Positions 11,950 to 23,218 of a DNA stretch of 64,000 nucleotides are shown piece by piece. The stretch covers positions 48,106,443 through 48,170,442 of the forward strand of contig CP136068.1 in NCBI GenBank assembly GCA_032622095.1, read 5' to 3'. The number at the start of each line of letters is the position of its first letter. Position 1 is the first letter of the stretch. The translations under genes and the position numbers were made by a program. The notes beneath the pieces were generated by a model, which did not search any database, was not told the DNA's origin, and saw nothing but the letters and a program-made list of their open reading frames with translations. Source of the DNA: Siphonodentalium dalli. Its lineage: Eukaryota; Mollusca; Scaphopoda; Gadilida; Siphonodentaliidae.

Positions 11950-13216
11950 ATGTGAATTGACTGAAATGTAATTATCAAAGTGTCAATGGCACTGTAGCTA
12001 ACGTGGAAAGGGAATAATTTCATGTGTTACAGTTAATGGAGCGATTAGGAATGTGGAAAGTTGAAAGGCCTAGTTATGCAAAGATTAAAATCAAAGATGG
12101 CCACGACAGCCATGTTTTTTGGCAAATGACCCAAAAAAGACTCCTTCCTATTTACATGTCATTGTTAACATCCCTCACAAATTTCATGATGATCCGACAA
12201 AAGATACGACATGTAGCCCGTGTCAAAGGATTTAGTTGTGTAAAGAGTAAAATACAAGATGGCTGGTTTTTTGGTTGAATTTAAAATGAATCTTTTCCCA
12301 TCTACATGTAATTGTTAACATCCATGACAAATCTCATGATGATTGGACCAAAGATTCGACTTGTAGCCCTTGACAAAGAATTTAGTCATGCAAAGAGTAT
12401 AATCCAAGATGGCTGCTGGCGGCCATGTTTTTGGCCGAACAACCCCAAAATTACTCGTTTCCCATCTACATGTCAATATTAACATCCATGACAAATGTAA
12501 TGAAAGTGTCAATGACACTGTAGCTCAACTTAGTAGGGGAATGATTTAATGGTTGACAGTAAATGGAGTAATAGGAAAGGTGCTAATTGAAATGTCTAAG
12601 TAAGACTAGATGTACATGGCAATATCAACATTCATGACAGGTTTCATAATGATCGGATCAGGGATGTGGTGATTATGGTATGCAAAGGATTTATTGATGC
12701 AAAGAGTAAATTCTAAAATGGCCAATGGCAGCCATGTTTTTTTCCGAACTACCCCAAAATGAACTGTTCCCATCTACAGCCTTTACAAATCTCATAATGA
12801 TCTGATCAAAGGTACGACCTGTAGCCTGTGCCAATGGATTTAGTCATGCAAAGAGTAAAATCCAAGATGGCTGCTGGCGGCCATGTTTTTCGGCTGAACG
12901 ACCCCAAAATAACTCGTTTCCCATCTACATGTCATTGTTAACATCCATGACAAATTTCATGAAGTTCCGACCAAAGCTACGACCTGTAGCCCGCACCAAA
13001 GGATTTAGTCATGCAAAGAGTAACATCCAAGATGGCTGCTGGCGGCCATGTTTTTTTGGCCGAACAACCCAAAAATGACTCGTTCCCATCTACATGTCAA
13101 TATTAACATCCATGACAAATTTCATGAAGATCAGACTAAAGGCACAACCTTGAAATCCAAGATGGCCGCCAAGATGTTTTTCGATCGAAAGACCCCAAAA
13201 TGATTCGTTCCCATCT
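11950..13216 (+). repeat. 165-bp tandem array
   Basis: Repeated landmarks are TTTAGTCATGCAAAGAGTA (12839 and 13004 are 165 bp apart), CCAAGATGGCTGCTGGCGG, CCCATCTACATGTCA and ACATCCATGACAAATTTCAT. A longer-range duplication (AGTGTCAATG-CACTGTAGCT at 11977 and 12507) suggests a higher-order unit. The array continues past two insertions at 13617-13641 and 14226-14365. Confidence 0.85.
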
Positions 13217-13217
13217 A

Positions 13218-13615
13218 CCCTGCTGGGAAAAACAAGTGTCCACTTAACCACGGTGCGCTTAGCATTGCCACCGCGGCCGAAATGCAACTACACCGCGGCT
13301 CCACTGGCTAACTACAGTTGGGCATTGGTTTATTTGCCATTCGGCCATGGTGTACAAATGTAGTTGCCGCTGTGTACATTCATCAAACTGAAAAAAGACA
13401 ATACAAACCAGAAATCTAACCACGGTGTACATACCATTCGGCCCCGTTGTAGTTGCTTTTTGGCCATGGTGTACATGTGTACTTGTCGTTCGGCCCGCGG
13501 TGTACATGTACTTGCCGCTCGGCCGCGGCGCTCAACTGCAGTTACAAACTCTGACACTGCACCCGAATGGCAAATACACCGTGGTGCCAATGGACACTTG
13601 TTTTGTCCAGCAGGG
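13218..13615. mobile_element. TA-flanked MITE, copy A
   Basis: Terminal inverted repeats start CCCTGCTGG and continue into AACAAGTGTCCA; the right end reads TGTCCAGCAGGG. TA flanks both ends, and deleting the element restores the host repeat CCCATCTACATGTC. A TA duplication is typical of Tc1/mariner-type transposition. The GC-rich interior repeats modules such as TTGCCGCTCGGCCGCGG with GTGTACATG. It is non-autonomous; copies B (16751) and C (42450) share its ends. Confidence 0.9.
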
Positions 13616-13641
13616 TACATGTCAATGTCAACATTCATGAC

Positions 13642-14225
13642 CAGGGTTCGCTCTGCCACTTGCCAAATTTGCCAATGGCAAAAATAATTCACAGTTGGCA
13701 AAAAATATTTTCATTTGAAAAAGTTTTGGCAAGTCACTTTTTAATTCCTTATTAATGAAGTTAAAAAATATCGGTCAATCAATACCATTCATTTTCGGAA
13801 ATTATTACAATGGAATTATATTAGTTGTGTTTTATATGGTTTCGCAAAAGTTAACACCTCCATTAAGATGCAGTTAATCTGATATCATTAGTATCGACGG
13901 GTGGAGGGATTACCTCTATTTAGTGTGATGGTGATGCTTACATAGCTAATCTTCATATGATGTTCGCTATTGATCAAGCAACGCTTCTACTATTGTATTG
14001 TTCGGTAATCGGTTTATTGTTGTATGATAAACCGTAATAGATGAGATCATAATCATTAACTAACTGCTTTTTTATCGATATCAAACAGTGAGTGTCGAAA
14101 CATAAGACTCAGTCAAGGTTGCAGAAAATGATGCTATTGGGAATAATATTTGGCAAATTCTAAAAGAATTTGGCAAAAAATATTTTCATTTGGCAAATGT
14201 AAATTTCGTTCCAGCGCGGACCCTG
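13642..14225. mobile_element. hAT-like MITE with a perfect 8-bp target duplication
   Basis: Ends are CAGGGTTCGC and GCGGACCCTG. TTCATGAC flanks both sides (13634-13641 and 14226-14233), and removing the element joins the 165-bp repeat seamlessly. CAGGG-type ends with 8-bp duplications are characteristic of hAT elements. TTTGGCAAA-type subterminal repeats lie near both ends. There is no coding capacity. Confidence 0.9.
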
Positions 14226-14370
14226 TTCATGACAAATTTCAAAGAGATCAGACTAAAGGCACAACCTGTATCCCGCGACAAAGTAAATTGTTGACGGACA
14301 CACAGACACGGATGACGGACGCCAACCCATGGCAATAGCTCAAACTTACAAAGTTGTAAGTTGAGCTAAT
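14226..14370 (+). repeat. End of the 165-bp array
   Basis: Resumes the array after the hAT-like MITE and ends in GACGGACACACAGACACGG, then a small hairpin-forming CTTACAAAGTTGTAAGTTG. Confidence 0.7.
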
Positions 14371-14627
14371 AAAACGGGATGCGTTGGAATTTTGCAAAAT
14401 GAATAAAATGAAAACCCTCAGGAGCTCCGAAATAGGGGTGGGCGGGTCACCGGAAACACAGGTATATATTTTTTTGGCTTTACTACTTCGGGGTTCATGC
14501 AGTTTGCTGAATTTTTCTTGCGGTAAAAATCCGATGACCACATTGAACCCGCCGTTCATTTCTTATATAATACAGCAGTATTACATGGGGTGACACCACT
14601 ATAGAGGGGTCAATTACTTAAATCTAG
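14371..14627. other. Unassigned spacer
   Basis: Contains a GGGTGGGCGGGTCACCGG motif. Nothing further recognised. Confidence 0.3.
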
Positions 14628-15686
14628 GGAAGTCGATAGCCGAGAGGTACTGTAGTGTACTGGTCTCTCGTGGTAGCGGGCCAGGGATCGCAACCTGGTC
14701 AGGGTATTCTGACAAAAATCAGAACTCGGTCAGATACCAAGTTTGTAAAGCTGAAAAGTCTCATTTGAGATCACTGAATAAAGATCCGAATGCAAAAATA
14801 CCGACTTCCCCCATTACAACATCTATCCAGGTATTTTGTTGTTCTGCAGTATGCTGTCTGATTGGGGGTGCAGACATTAATGGCTAACCTGTGTACATGC
14901 CTCGGGGTATCTGGAGAAGTCAGCCCAAAACAAGGTCGGCCACAAGAGAAGTCGGCCCGGGTAAATTAAAGATTGGTCAAGAAAAGTCGGCCCCATTATT
15001 ATTTTACTGCTTGTTAATGCCTGTGGCACAATAAGATGAGACCGACATTTCGCCACACGGTGTCATAAGGGATTACATCACCTCGTAGCATTCCATTTTA
15101 TGTGACCATGTTTTGGTCACATGGTGTCAAGGAGGATTATATCACCTCCTGGCAATCCATTTTCTTATCGCGCACTGTCATGGCTTTACGCAGATATGTC
15201 GATAGGGTTCGTTAAACGGAAATTTAAATCTGTACCGGAAAAATAGCCATATATACAAGACATGGTATTAGACCAGATACGAACCTTCAAACTTAGTCAG
15301 CCAATTAATCTATAGACCTAAACAATGTCCTGTCATAATTATAATGGCGTCGCGCCAGAGGGATTTCCACATGGAAGCAGTCAGCGAAACGCCGATAAAG
15401 ATCAACACTAAGTCATATACAATGTAGTGTTGAACAAGGTTTCCGTGACACCTGATATACATGTACATGTATGTTACTCAATTGAGTAAACATGTCACTA
15501 ACTGATGTTAATAGCTGGGCCGACTTCGTACGGGGCCGACTTCTGGGCCGACTTCTCTGGGGCCGACTTCGTAGCGGGGCCGACTTCTCCTGTATTCCGC
15601 CTTGGTGTGTGCACATTAAAGAACGCTACTGCAGTCGCCACAGGGTTATAAAGTTACTAGTACTCGGCCGTGGTAGCACCTGGACC
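14628..15686 (+). mobile_element. tRNA-derived SINE split by a DNA element
   Basis: The 5' head has an A-box-like TAGCCGAGAGG (14637-14647) and B-box-like GGATCGCAACC (14685-14695). The body matches the antisense SINE at 7271-7612. SINE sequence stops at 14905 and resumes at 15606 with TGTGTGCACATTAAAGAACG; the unbroken copy shows these are contiguous. RNA polymerase III transcription is inferred from the boxes. Confidence 0.85.
14906..15598. mobile_element. 693-bp non-autonomous DNA transposon inside the SINE
   Basis: Ends resemble each other in inverted orientation: GGTATCTGGAGAAGTC on the left, GACTTCTCCTGTATTCC on the right. It is flanked by GCCTCGG and GCCTTGG, a 7-bp duplication with one mismatch. 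The right end carries five GGCCGACTTC motifs and the left end four reverse-complement versions, a subterminal array typical of transposase binding. Inside, a block of about 65 bp (CGGTGTCATAAGGGATTACATC-like) is tandemly doubled near 15055-15160. Confidence 0.85.
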
Positions 15687-15687
15687 C

Positions 15688-15756
15688 GACAGGAATGATT
15701 AACAGCCCGAGGGCCTATTTATAGACCCGAGACGGAGTTAATCATTCCTGGAGGGC
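15688..15756. repeat. Short hairpin
   Basis: CAGGAATGATTAAC pairs with GTTAATCATTCCTG across a GC-rich interior with two CCCGAG motifs. It directly follows the SINE 3' end. Confidence 0.7.
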
Positions 15757-16005
15757 TGTAAAGAAACCAAGGTGCCCGACAAAATCATGCTATTACTATT
15801 ATTACCACACCGTCCTGGTGTGAGCATGCTTTAATGAAAACAAAGCTTAGCGCTCGCTTCTGTTCAACTTCACCTTAAAATCATGGAATCATGACGTGTG
15901 GGTAAAACAATGTTCATCTAATAAAGAACGCCCTCTAAAGTGGTAAAAATATTAAGTAATAGTGTTAACGTTGGAATCAACAGAAAGATCAGACTTTAAT
16001 TTTTG
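15757..16005. other. Unassigned spacer
   Basis: No gene or element recognised. Confidence 0.3.
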
Positions 16006-16078
16006 AGGCGCGCGATCGCTCTTGCGCACCATCGCGCGGCTAAAATTGAAAACCAGTGAGCGATCAATTGCGCGCCTA
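16006..16078. repeat. Small GC-rich palindromic element
   Basis: AGGCGCGCGATCGCTC at the left pairs with GAGCGATCAATTGCGCGCCT at the right. Its right half recurs at 16641-16686 (CGCGCGGCT, AACCCAGCGAGCG, GCGCGCCTA), so the two are members of one miniature family or the ends of one element. Confidence 0.65.
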
Positions 16079-16640
16079 GCCAAATACGGAGAGCGTACAA
16101 GAATAAAGAAACAGCTTGAATGTTGTAGCAAAATATCAAATGAATTCTCCAAAACCAACATTCATTGTCGGCATTCATCAAAAGGTGATCCCTCGTGCCA
16201 CGATGATTGGCAGTTTAAGTTTTTTGACGTCACACGATGTGAAGTGTCAAATGCACTATCTGTCTGAGACTGAATGATTCGAAGCTAAAAATACATTTGA
16301 ACGATTTCTATGTATGGCTTATAACGTCACATAAATTCCTGGAAAATCAAAGCGAGACCACGTGGCCGGGAGATGTTACCGTATTTATTTCGTCAGCATT
16401 GAATCGGAGTATTAAATTAATTCCTTATTAATAATTATGAATTACAATTAATATACCGGGGTAGGAGCATGTACAATATGAAAACACAGTGTGTAACATT
16501 CACTTGTGCTAATGGATAGTGGATTAAGCAGTGTTAAACCATCAAAGAGTTTCAATGGACATCCATCGTGAGTAAACTATTAATTCAATTTACGCAACAT
16601 TTATGAATGTATTTCCGCTGTTTATTTTATCTTGATAGAA
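16079..16640. other. Unassigned spacer between related GC-rich ends
   Basis: No coding feature recognised. If 16006-16078 and 16641-16686 are the two ends of one element, this is its interior. Confidence 0.3.
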
Positions 16641-16686
16641 ACCGCGCGGCTGGCCAAAACCCAGCGAGCGGGACTATGCGCGCCTA
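16641..16686. repeat. Partial copy of the small GC-rich element
   Basis: Direct-orientation match to the right half of 16006-16078. Confidence 0.6.
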
Positions 16687-16750
16687 CATTTTGTAAACAT
16701 GAAAATCTGAAAGATATCTGTATGAATTTGAACTGAATACACATGTACTA

Positions 16751-17133
16751 CCCTGCTCGGCAAAACAAGTGTCCACTTAACCACGGTGCGCTTAGCATTG
16801 CCACTGCGGCTGAAATGCAACTGCACAGCGGCTCCACCAGCTAACTACAGTTGGGCCGCGGTGTATTTGCCATTCGACCATGGTGTAGTTGCCGCTGTGT
16901 GCATTCATTAAACTGAAAAAAGACAATATAAACCAGAAATCTAACCACGGTGTACATGCCATTCGGCCCCATTGTAGTTACTTTTCGGCCATGGTGTACA
17001 TGTGTACTTGACGGTCGGCCATGGTGTACTTGCCGCTTGGCCGCGGTGCTCAACTGCAGTTACAAACTCTGACACCGCCGCCGAACGCCAAACACATCGC
17101 GGTGCCAATGGACACTTGTTTTGTCCAGCAGGG
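16751..17133. mobile_element. TA-flanked MITE, copy B
   Basis: Same ends and interior as copy A. The left flank is TA and the right flank is CA, which fits one mutated duplication. It keeps the AAACTGAAAAAAGACAATA interior segment that copy C lacks. Confidence 0.88.
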
Positions 17134-18149
17134 CAGTACGATTGATCTTTTCAATTTGAAAACAGAAACAATTCTTTTTCAGTCCTAAATCAAATGATTA
17201 AATTAATGATAAGCAAATACCTGTGCAACCTTTGATGATTAGAGAACAAATTCAACAATGCCTCCAAGCTCCTGTCGAAAGTAAAAGTGCAATAATCATG
17301 TCACAAACACAGTTTACACATGATGTCATGAAATTGAATACACCTAACATTGAATTGCCTAGTCTTCGTGTATCTGTGGTACACAATAATCCATACAATC
17401 CTCAAAACAACATTCATTGTTGCAAATTACATGAAACACAGATCAATCACTCGTTGATTTTTCAATTTCGTGCCATGTGGGGCCTTGACCTTGTAGTGGA
17501 GAAATCGGTGTATATAAAGTGTTTGTCGACGCCGATGCCGGCTCTAAATAAAAGTGTAATGTCTAGCTTCTTCGTTGTTTCTCAGTGGATGTGAATGCGA
17601 TTTGGTATGTGTGTCCGGGTTGGGTCATGGATGATATTGATTATCGCACATGCACATTTAAATTGGATTTTTTTTTTTAATTTACAAATTTCGAGTAGAA
17701 GATTTGTTTACAATCGAGATGGCTAATCACAAACTGTGCCACGGTAATATTTTACCGAATGCCATGTTATCAGACTAGAAAGGCTGTGATTAATCCTCGA
17801 TTAATCTATTATTTGATTGAGTCTCTGAATGACTCAGTGAGGACAATTAAAAAGTGATCATCGGCAATCGTTGTTGTACTTGTATGTAAATTCCTCCGTC
17901 GCGGTTGTCTTCGGAGCACGCTGCTCTCCTAACTCAGTACCGTTACTAACAGTCGATTGTGTTGAAGTTGAAGTGAAGAAAACGTAATTCTTCGATCAGT
18001 TTCTGCTGGAGTCTGCGCAGTAACCTCCCGGAAGTCACGTGTGAAATTTACAAAAAAGCATACACGCTATTTTCGCTCTTGGTATAGAAATATAGAAAAA
18101 TTATATGACGTCATAATTCACACGCATTTAGGTATAAACACCCACTGGG
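17134..18149. other. Unassigned stretch
   Basis: Contains a 124-codon plus frame (17223-17594) with no domain or splice context, which I treat as chance. A higher-GC patch near 17890-18040 has no gene attached to it. Confidence 0.3.
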
Positions 18150-19075
18150 GTGGTTGCTATTATATGTTGTTCTAAGACATTTGAATATTATGCATTTCCG
18201 TACTTTCGAACGAACTATGACAAGAGACACTATTCACAGCACATATGTGGTAATTTAAAGTGAACATGTTTGACATTTAACCCAATGCATGCCCAAAAAT
18301 GACAAAAAATGCAAATTAAAAAAATTATTGCTGTCTTATTTGTAGAAAGTGAAGTATGCCGGAAATATATCATTCGAATGGTTTAGACAGTTGTGTCTAA
18401 ATTAAAGTTTTATTCTGATTCCAATAAACAATGTTGACAACTCGACAAATAATTATTTCTGATCTAAAATGACAATTCAAAATGGCCGCCATCAGAACAA
18501 AGTCTGGATTTTCGTTTACTGTTATATGTTGTTCTAAGACGTTTGAATATTATGCATTTCCGTACTTTGAACGAATTGTGACAAGAGAAACTATACACAA
18601 AACACGTGTGGTAATTTAAAGTGAACATGTTTGACATTTAACCCAATTTATGCCCAAACATGACAAAGAAATGCAAATTTTATAAATTATTGCGGTCTTA
18701 TTTGTAGAAAGTGAAGTATGCCGGAAATATATACTTCGAATGGTTTAGACAGTTGTGTCTAAATGAAATATGTATTCTGGTTCCAAAAAACAATGTTGAC
18801 AACTCGACAAATAATTATTCCTGATCTAAATTGACAATTCAAAATGGCCGCCATCAGAACAAAGTCTGGATTTTCGTTTACTGTTATATGTTGTTCTAAG
18901 ACGTTTGAATATTATGCATTTCCGTACTTTAGAACGAATTGTGACAAGAGACACTATACAAAGAACATATGTGGTAATTTAAAATGAACATGTTTGACAT
19001 TTAACCCAATTTATGCCCAAAAATGACAAAATAATGCAAATTTTATAAATTATTGCGGTGTTATTTGTAGACTCC
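18150..19075 (+). repeat. Satellite array, period about 362 bp, about 2.5 units
   Basis: AATGGCCGCCATCAGAACAA occurs at 18481 and 18843. TGTTCTAAGACGTTTGAATA, CATTTCCGTACTTT and AACATGTTTGACATTTAACC recur in the same order. Units differ by scattered substitutions. A further unit sits at 10335-10760. Confidence 0.92.
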
Positions 19076-19419
19076 ACTATAGTTTTCGATTTCGATGTTG
19101 AAAGCTAATGATTACATTTTAATGAGATATTTACGACGCCAGTTATCGACATTTGTGACTCTTCGATGCTGAAAATAATGAGAAATGTCCGTGATATGTT
19201 TAGAGCCTGTACGCCCTCCGTTACAAACTATCTACACACATTAAACGGGAATGGCTCACACGAACCTCCAAATGTATCGACGAGTAATAGACCGAGAGCC
19301 CAGAGAGTTTCAATTGCACTATCGCATACGAAATGTTTGATGCCTTCGATTTGGTATCACGTTTGGACCACCGCAGAAACCCCATTCTGAAGTGTAACAA
19401 TCATGGCGTTTTGTGGCCG
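19076..19419. other. Unassigned spacer
   Basis: A short plus open frame (19166-19390) has no recognised domain. Nothing else is visible. Confidence 0.3.
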
Positions 19420-19560
19420 CTTAGACTCCAGACAAGATGGCGTCTGTCATGCCGACCATTTTGCTTGATATGCACCATACTATAGTATATACCTGAAGTA
19501 CAGAATGTTTCATATAGGCGGTCATGCTTTCCACGCGATTCGCCAGAGTTATACACCAGA
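19420..19560 (+). repeat. Fragment of the fold-back arm family
   Basis: CTCCAGACAAGATGGCGTC, then a CATTTTG block, a TATGCAC block and a GCGGTCATGCTTTC-like block, follow the same order as 518-640 in the left fold-back arm. Confidence 0.6.
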
Positions 19561-20504
19561 TCTAGAATTGAGCCAACAACCAGACTAAGTGAACATTGAC
19601 TTCGGGTGTAGCCCGAACAATGCATGGATATATAGATTTGTCTCCCTGATGAACGGTTTGAATGAGGTTGGTCGAGACACCCCCAGTTAAAAAAACAGAA
19701 ACACTGTCTCTGGTGACAAAATTTAATGCATGGCAAGTAAGATGAAGTAGCTTGAATATATACGGGCTTTTTCGCCATATTGGGTCTCAATACGTACCTG
19801 ATTATGATACGACTAAACTGATATCCGAACCGACAGTATGCATGTTCTTGTGATCAGAGCCTTATATATACGTAATCTTTCATTCGCCAATTTGTTTGAG
19901 CAAATTTGACTGCTGAGATGGATGTTCAATTAATTTAATTAATCGATCCATAATAGATATGTATACATGATTCGAAAATGGTATTCATATTTAGATGAGA
20001 TACGTCCAACTCATTAGTCTCAGATACACACGAAAACACGCGAAAACTCACCAGAACTCTATCAGTACTATTGATATTTACTGCACAGAAGATCCGGTGT
20101 TATCGACATCTTGATTCGCGACTTTGACATCTATCTGGATCGATAGTTGAGAATGACACGTGCTTTTAAAAATATGTTCAATTCTATGCCTCTTTGACAA
20201 AGTCAATTATATACGGACATATTGTCGGCAGTGTGGAAGGCCGCTGATTATGTTAGTGAATAGATTTTCTTGAAAATTTGAGAGAGCAAAACAGAAAAGA
20301 ATATTGAAATAATTCGCTAAAAATTGGTAAATGGTTAGATCTGGGAAAACCGACTGACATCGGGTGGGTAAATATTCCTTCTTCGTATGGTTCCTTGTCA
20401 GTTTTACATTGAGAAACACAATATTCGCATATTATATGCGTGAAAATTCTTTCCCATTCGGTCCGGTTTGGTGATACCTTCCGGGTCGGTGATACCAGGT
20501 ACAC
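19561..20504. other. Unassigned stretch
   Basis: No gene or element recognised. Long open frames here lack domains. Confidence 0.3.
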
Positions 20505-21690
20505 GGGGTGTAATTTGCAATCCTAAAATTATATTTCTTTATGGGTCAAATTTGATAACCCATGTTGGTGTATATCATACCACAAAGCTCTACTGCATGT
20601 GGTTACGCCCATACATTCACATAATATTCCACCTGTTCATTTAAAGCCTGGGAAGTTTTTCCACCTGTTCATTTAAAGCCTTTGGAAGTTTTTTTTTTAT
20701 TTTCTGCACGACGAGAAATTTATAACATTGAAAAAAGCAATGCATGTAATATATTTCTTTATTAAAACCTGTCCAACAACAGTTCAGATGCCGCTTCTGG
20801 TGTATACTCATAAGCAAATTGCCTTTACTTGACTGACCTCTTGGTGCAGGATTGACTAGATTACGGAGCCTTTATTCAGCGTCAGAGGCGCCTGCGGCCC
20901 CTTTGTGCGCTCGGAGCCTGCGACATCTTTGCGCACACTTTTATCATTTGAACATTTTAATTAAAAAACAACATTTAATTAAATTTAAAACAAACACAAA
21001 TTAATTTACATTTTGTTTCTTCTTAGATTCAACTACGTTCTCAATTTAACAACAATATATTTTCTTCTTTTTTTTTAATTACATTTTTCTAATTTTTTAA
21101 ATAATTTTTTGAAAACCTGACGCTGTTATACCATCCTCCTAGTTACCCCGAGTCACCACACATAATTTGATTGAAATCGGTCCAGGGTCTGGGAGAAAAG
21201 TTGCGAACAGACAGACGGACAGACAGATATATAGACAGATCGTATACTCTTTTGTATAAACATATATACATGTAAATAGACAACATTTTGTCTTTTCGTG
21301 TAAACCATCTTGCAGAAAACCAATCACAAACAAAGTGATGAACAGCACGTGAATCTCGTGTTGAGAGACGTGCCATTTGCAAGATTGATTGAAACCCAGA
21401 ATGATATCGGATTAGTGGTGCATAAGCGATACCTGTTTCTAATTGAAATAAATCCCATGAGCGTGCACGCATTCGCGATAATTAATGGCGTGTCAATAAG
21501 CGTAATATCGGCATGCCTTCTGGTCCAATTGGTAATAGGGATGTTTGACTGCATGCTCATATCACCGAATACAGTTGTCAATTAGCTGGCCACTGAACGA
21601 CAAAAACGCCCCATTAGACCCTGTTTGGCTGGACCACCAATGCAGGTTTAAACCAGGTTTAAACTCGGAGGTTTAAACTGGAGATGACGA
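20505..21690. repeat. Dispersed repeat, inverted relative to 38985-39345 and 45165-45835
   Basis: 20505-21235 is the diverged reverse complement of 45165-45835 (shared TGACTGACCTCTTGG, AGCAAATTGCCTTTACTTGA and GAAATCGGTCCAGGG-type blocks). 21255-21660 is the reverse complement of 38985-39345 (GGTGGTCCAGCCAAAC, TTACCAATTGGACC). In the other copy, about 5.8 kb separates the two blocks. Two short direct repeats of CACCTGTTCATTTAAAGCCT lie at 20629 and 20660. Confidence 0.75.
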
Positions 21691-22118
21691 ATCCGGCCTG
21701 AATGTTTAGTGCTTCCATGATTCCTTAAACAAGAAATTGTGTGTCGATGTATACAGATCCCAGTAACTGAGGAAATTCTATTGTATGTGCATGAAAGACG
21801 TACAAATTGAACTTTACTTGTTCGAGATGAGATAAAAACAACTGGCGCCATTTTGAATTTGGAAATGCTGACTTATAGCTGCCGACATGAATTCCGGTGA
21901 GACCATTTCATTTACCAATATGTGAACAATAAAGTCAATTACTATATACATGTGCAATATACAGCCGCCATACAAGTTATTATCGGTGGAAAACTCACGC
22001 ACAACTACTAACTTTGGACTCTGAACAATTTGTCTCTGTCGTTATTGATCACCACACAATCAATTATTGATCAATCTCTGGCCAATTATTGCCAATAATT
22101 CACTGTGTGACCACAATG
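21691..22118. other. Unassigned spacer
   Basis: Contains CCAATTATTGCCAATAATTC and other AATTATTG repeats near 22050-22100. No gene recognised. Confidence 0.3.
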
Positions 22119-23218
22119 AATACCAATAACTTACACGTTGATTCTGATGTCGAATCTGCCAGTAATATTTCACAGCCAATAAAGGGTGATACGCAGTCAC
22201 AGAATAATCAGACAATAAATCCAAATTCTACATGTAATCCTACGAAGGGGAAAGAAATGGACGTTTCGTCATCGCCAGCATCCCCCTCAATGTTCTCGGA
22301 ACAGAAAAAAAAAACAATACAAACCAGCGTACCAACATGACCTCATTCGGAGTCCAAATCATTCTGACGACGAATCAAATACTGGTGATATCGAACAATT
22401 TGGACGTTCCGCATATTTTGAAAGTGGCTTAATTAACGCTTTGACAAGTCCCCCGGTGGTTGAAGCCTTTAGCAAAAGTGATGCAGACCCTCTTCCAGAC
22501 AGTTGTGTCTGAAGTGGCAAAAGCAGAAATATCGAAATGTGCAAGGATGAATTTGTGACCACAGATGTTCTAAACCGCGAGTTGTCAAAGCGCGACAAAA
22601 AAATTCAGGACCTCGAAACTAAACTCAGAGTGGAAACTGAAGCGCACGAGGAGATTGTATATTAATTGCGCGCGGAAATTGATGACCTTCAGTAGCATGG
22701 GAGGCGCACTAACCTGCGCCTCTCTGAAATTCCCGAGAAACCCAATGAAATAACTGATAACATTGTCCGTAAAGTGATAAATAAACTTGGAGTTTCACTA
22801 GAACCACATCAGGTGTATCGCAGTCATCGTGTCGGTCGGCCTATTAAAGCGAATGTTCCTAGACGTGCTGTTGGTGGAACTGATTCTGACAGTGGTGGTG
22901 TGTCGATCGCTCAGCAAACTTCGAGACAAATAATCTTCCGTCTGCCTTCATATCGTGTGCGAAAATCCGTATACGACATTCGCCGAGGTCTAAAAAACCT
23001 AAATATCTCTGAATACCCCGGACCACTCTTCATAAAATGAAGATCTCACCAGGACCCGTGCACATATATTTCAACGTACACGGAAGTTGAAAAAGAGTGG
23101 CAAAATTTCCGAATGTTGGACCTTTGACGGGAACGTGTACGCTCGAAAGTCTGAGGGCGCCAACGTCCTGAAGTTGACGACGGTTAGGCACATTGGTGCT
23201 CTGGAGGAGAGCGTATAG
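22119..23218 (+). pseudogene. LINE ORF1p (RNA-binding protein) pseudogene
   Basis: Plus-strand fragments line up with ORF1 proteins of non-LTR retrotransposons. In order: a polar Ser/Asn/Gln-rich N-terminus, a coiled-coil-like stretch (NRELSKRDKKIQDLETKL), then a nucleic-acid-binding region with GRRTNLRLSEIPE, SHRVGRP and IIFRLPSYRVRKSVYDIRR. A C-terminal SGKISECWTFDGNVY follows, with a stop near 23218. Stops in the coiled coil and several frame changes make it non-functional. ORF1p binds LINE RNA during retrotransposition. No partner ORF2 follows, so the copy is truncated; the neighbouring Crypton is unrelated. Confidence 0.85.

Noticed and set aside
13090-13701. Several overlapping open frames on both strands
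   Set aside because: They are produced by the GC-rich modules of MITE copy A; the same frames recur in copies B and C.
17223-17594. 124-codon plus frame
   Set aside because: No recognisable family, no splice context and no repeat of the pattern elsewhere.
19401-19790. 129-codon minus frame
   Set aside because: No domain, and part of it overlaps a fold-back repeat fragment.
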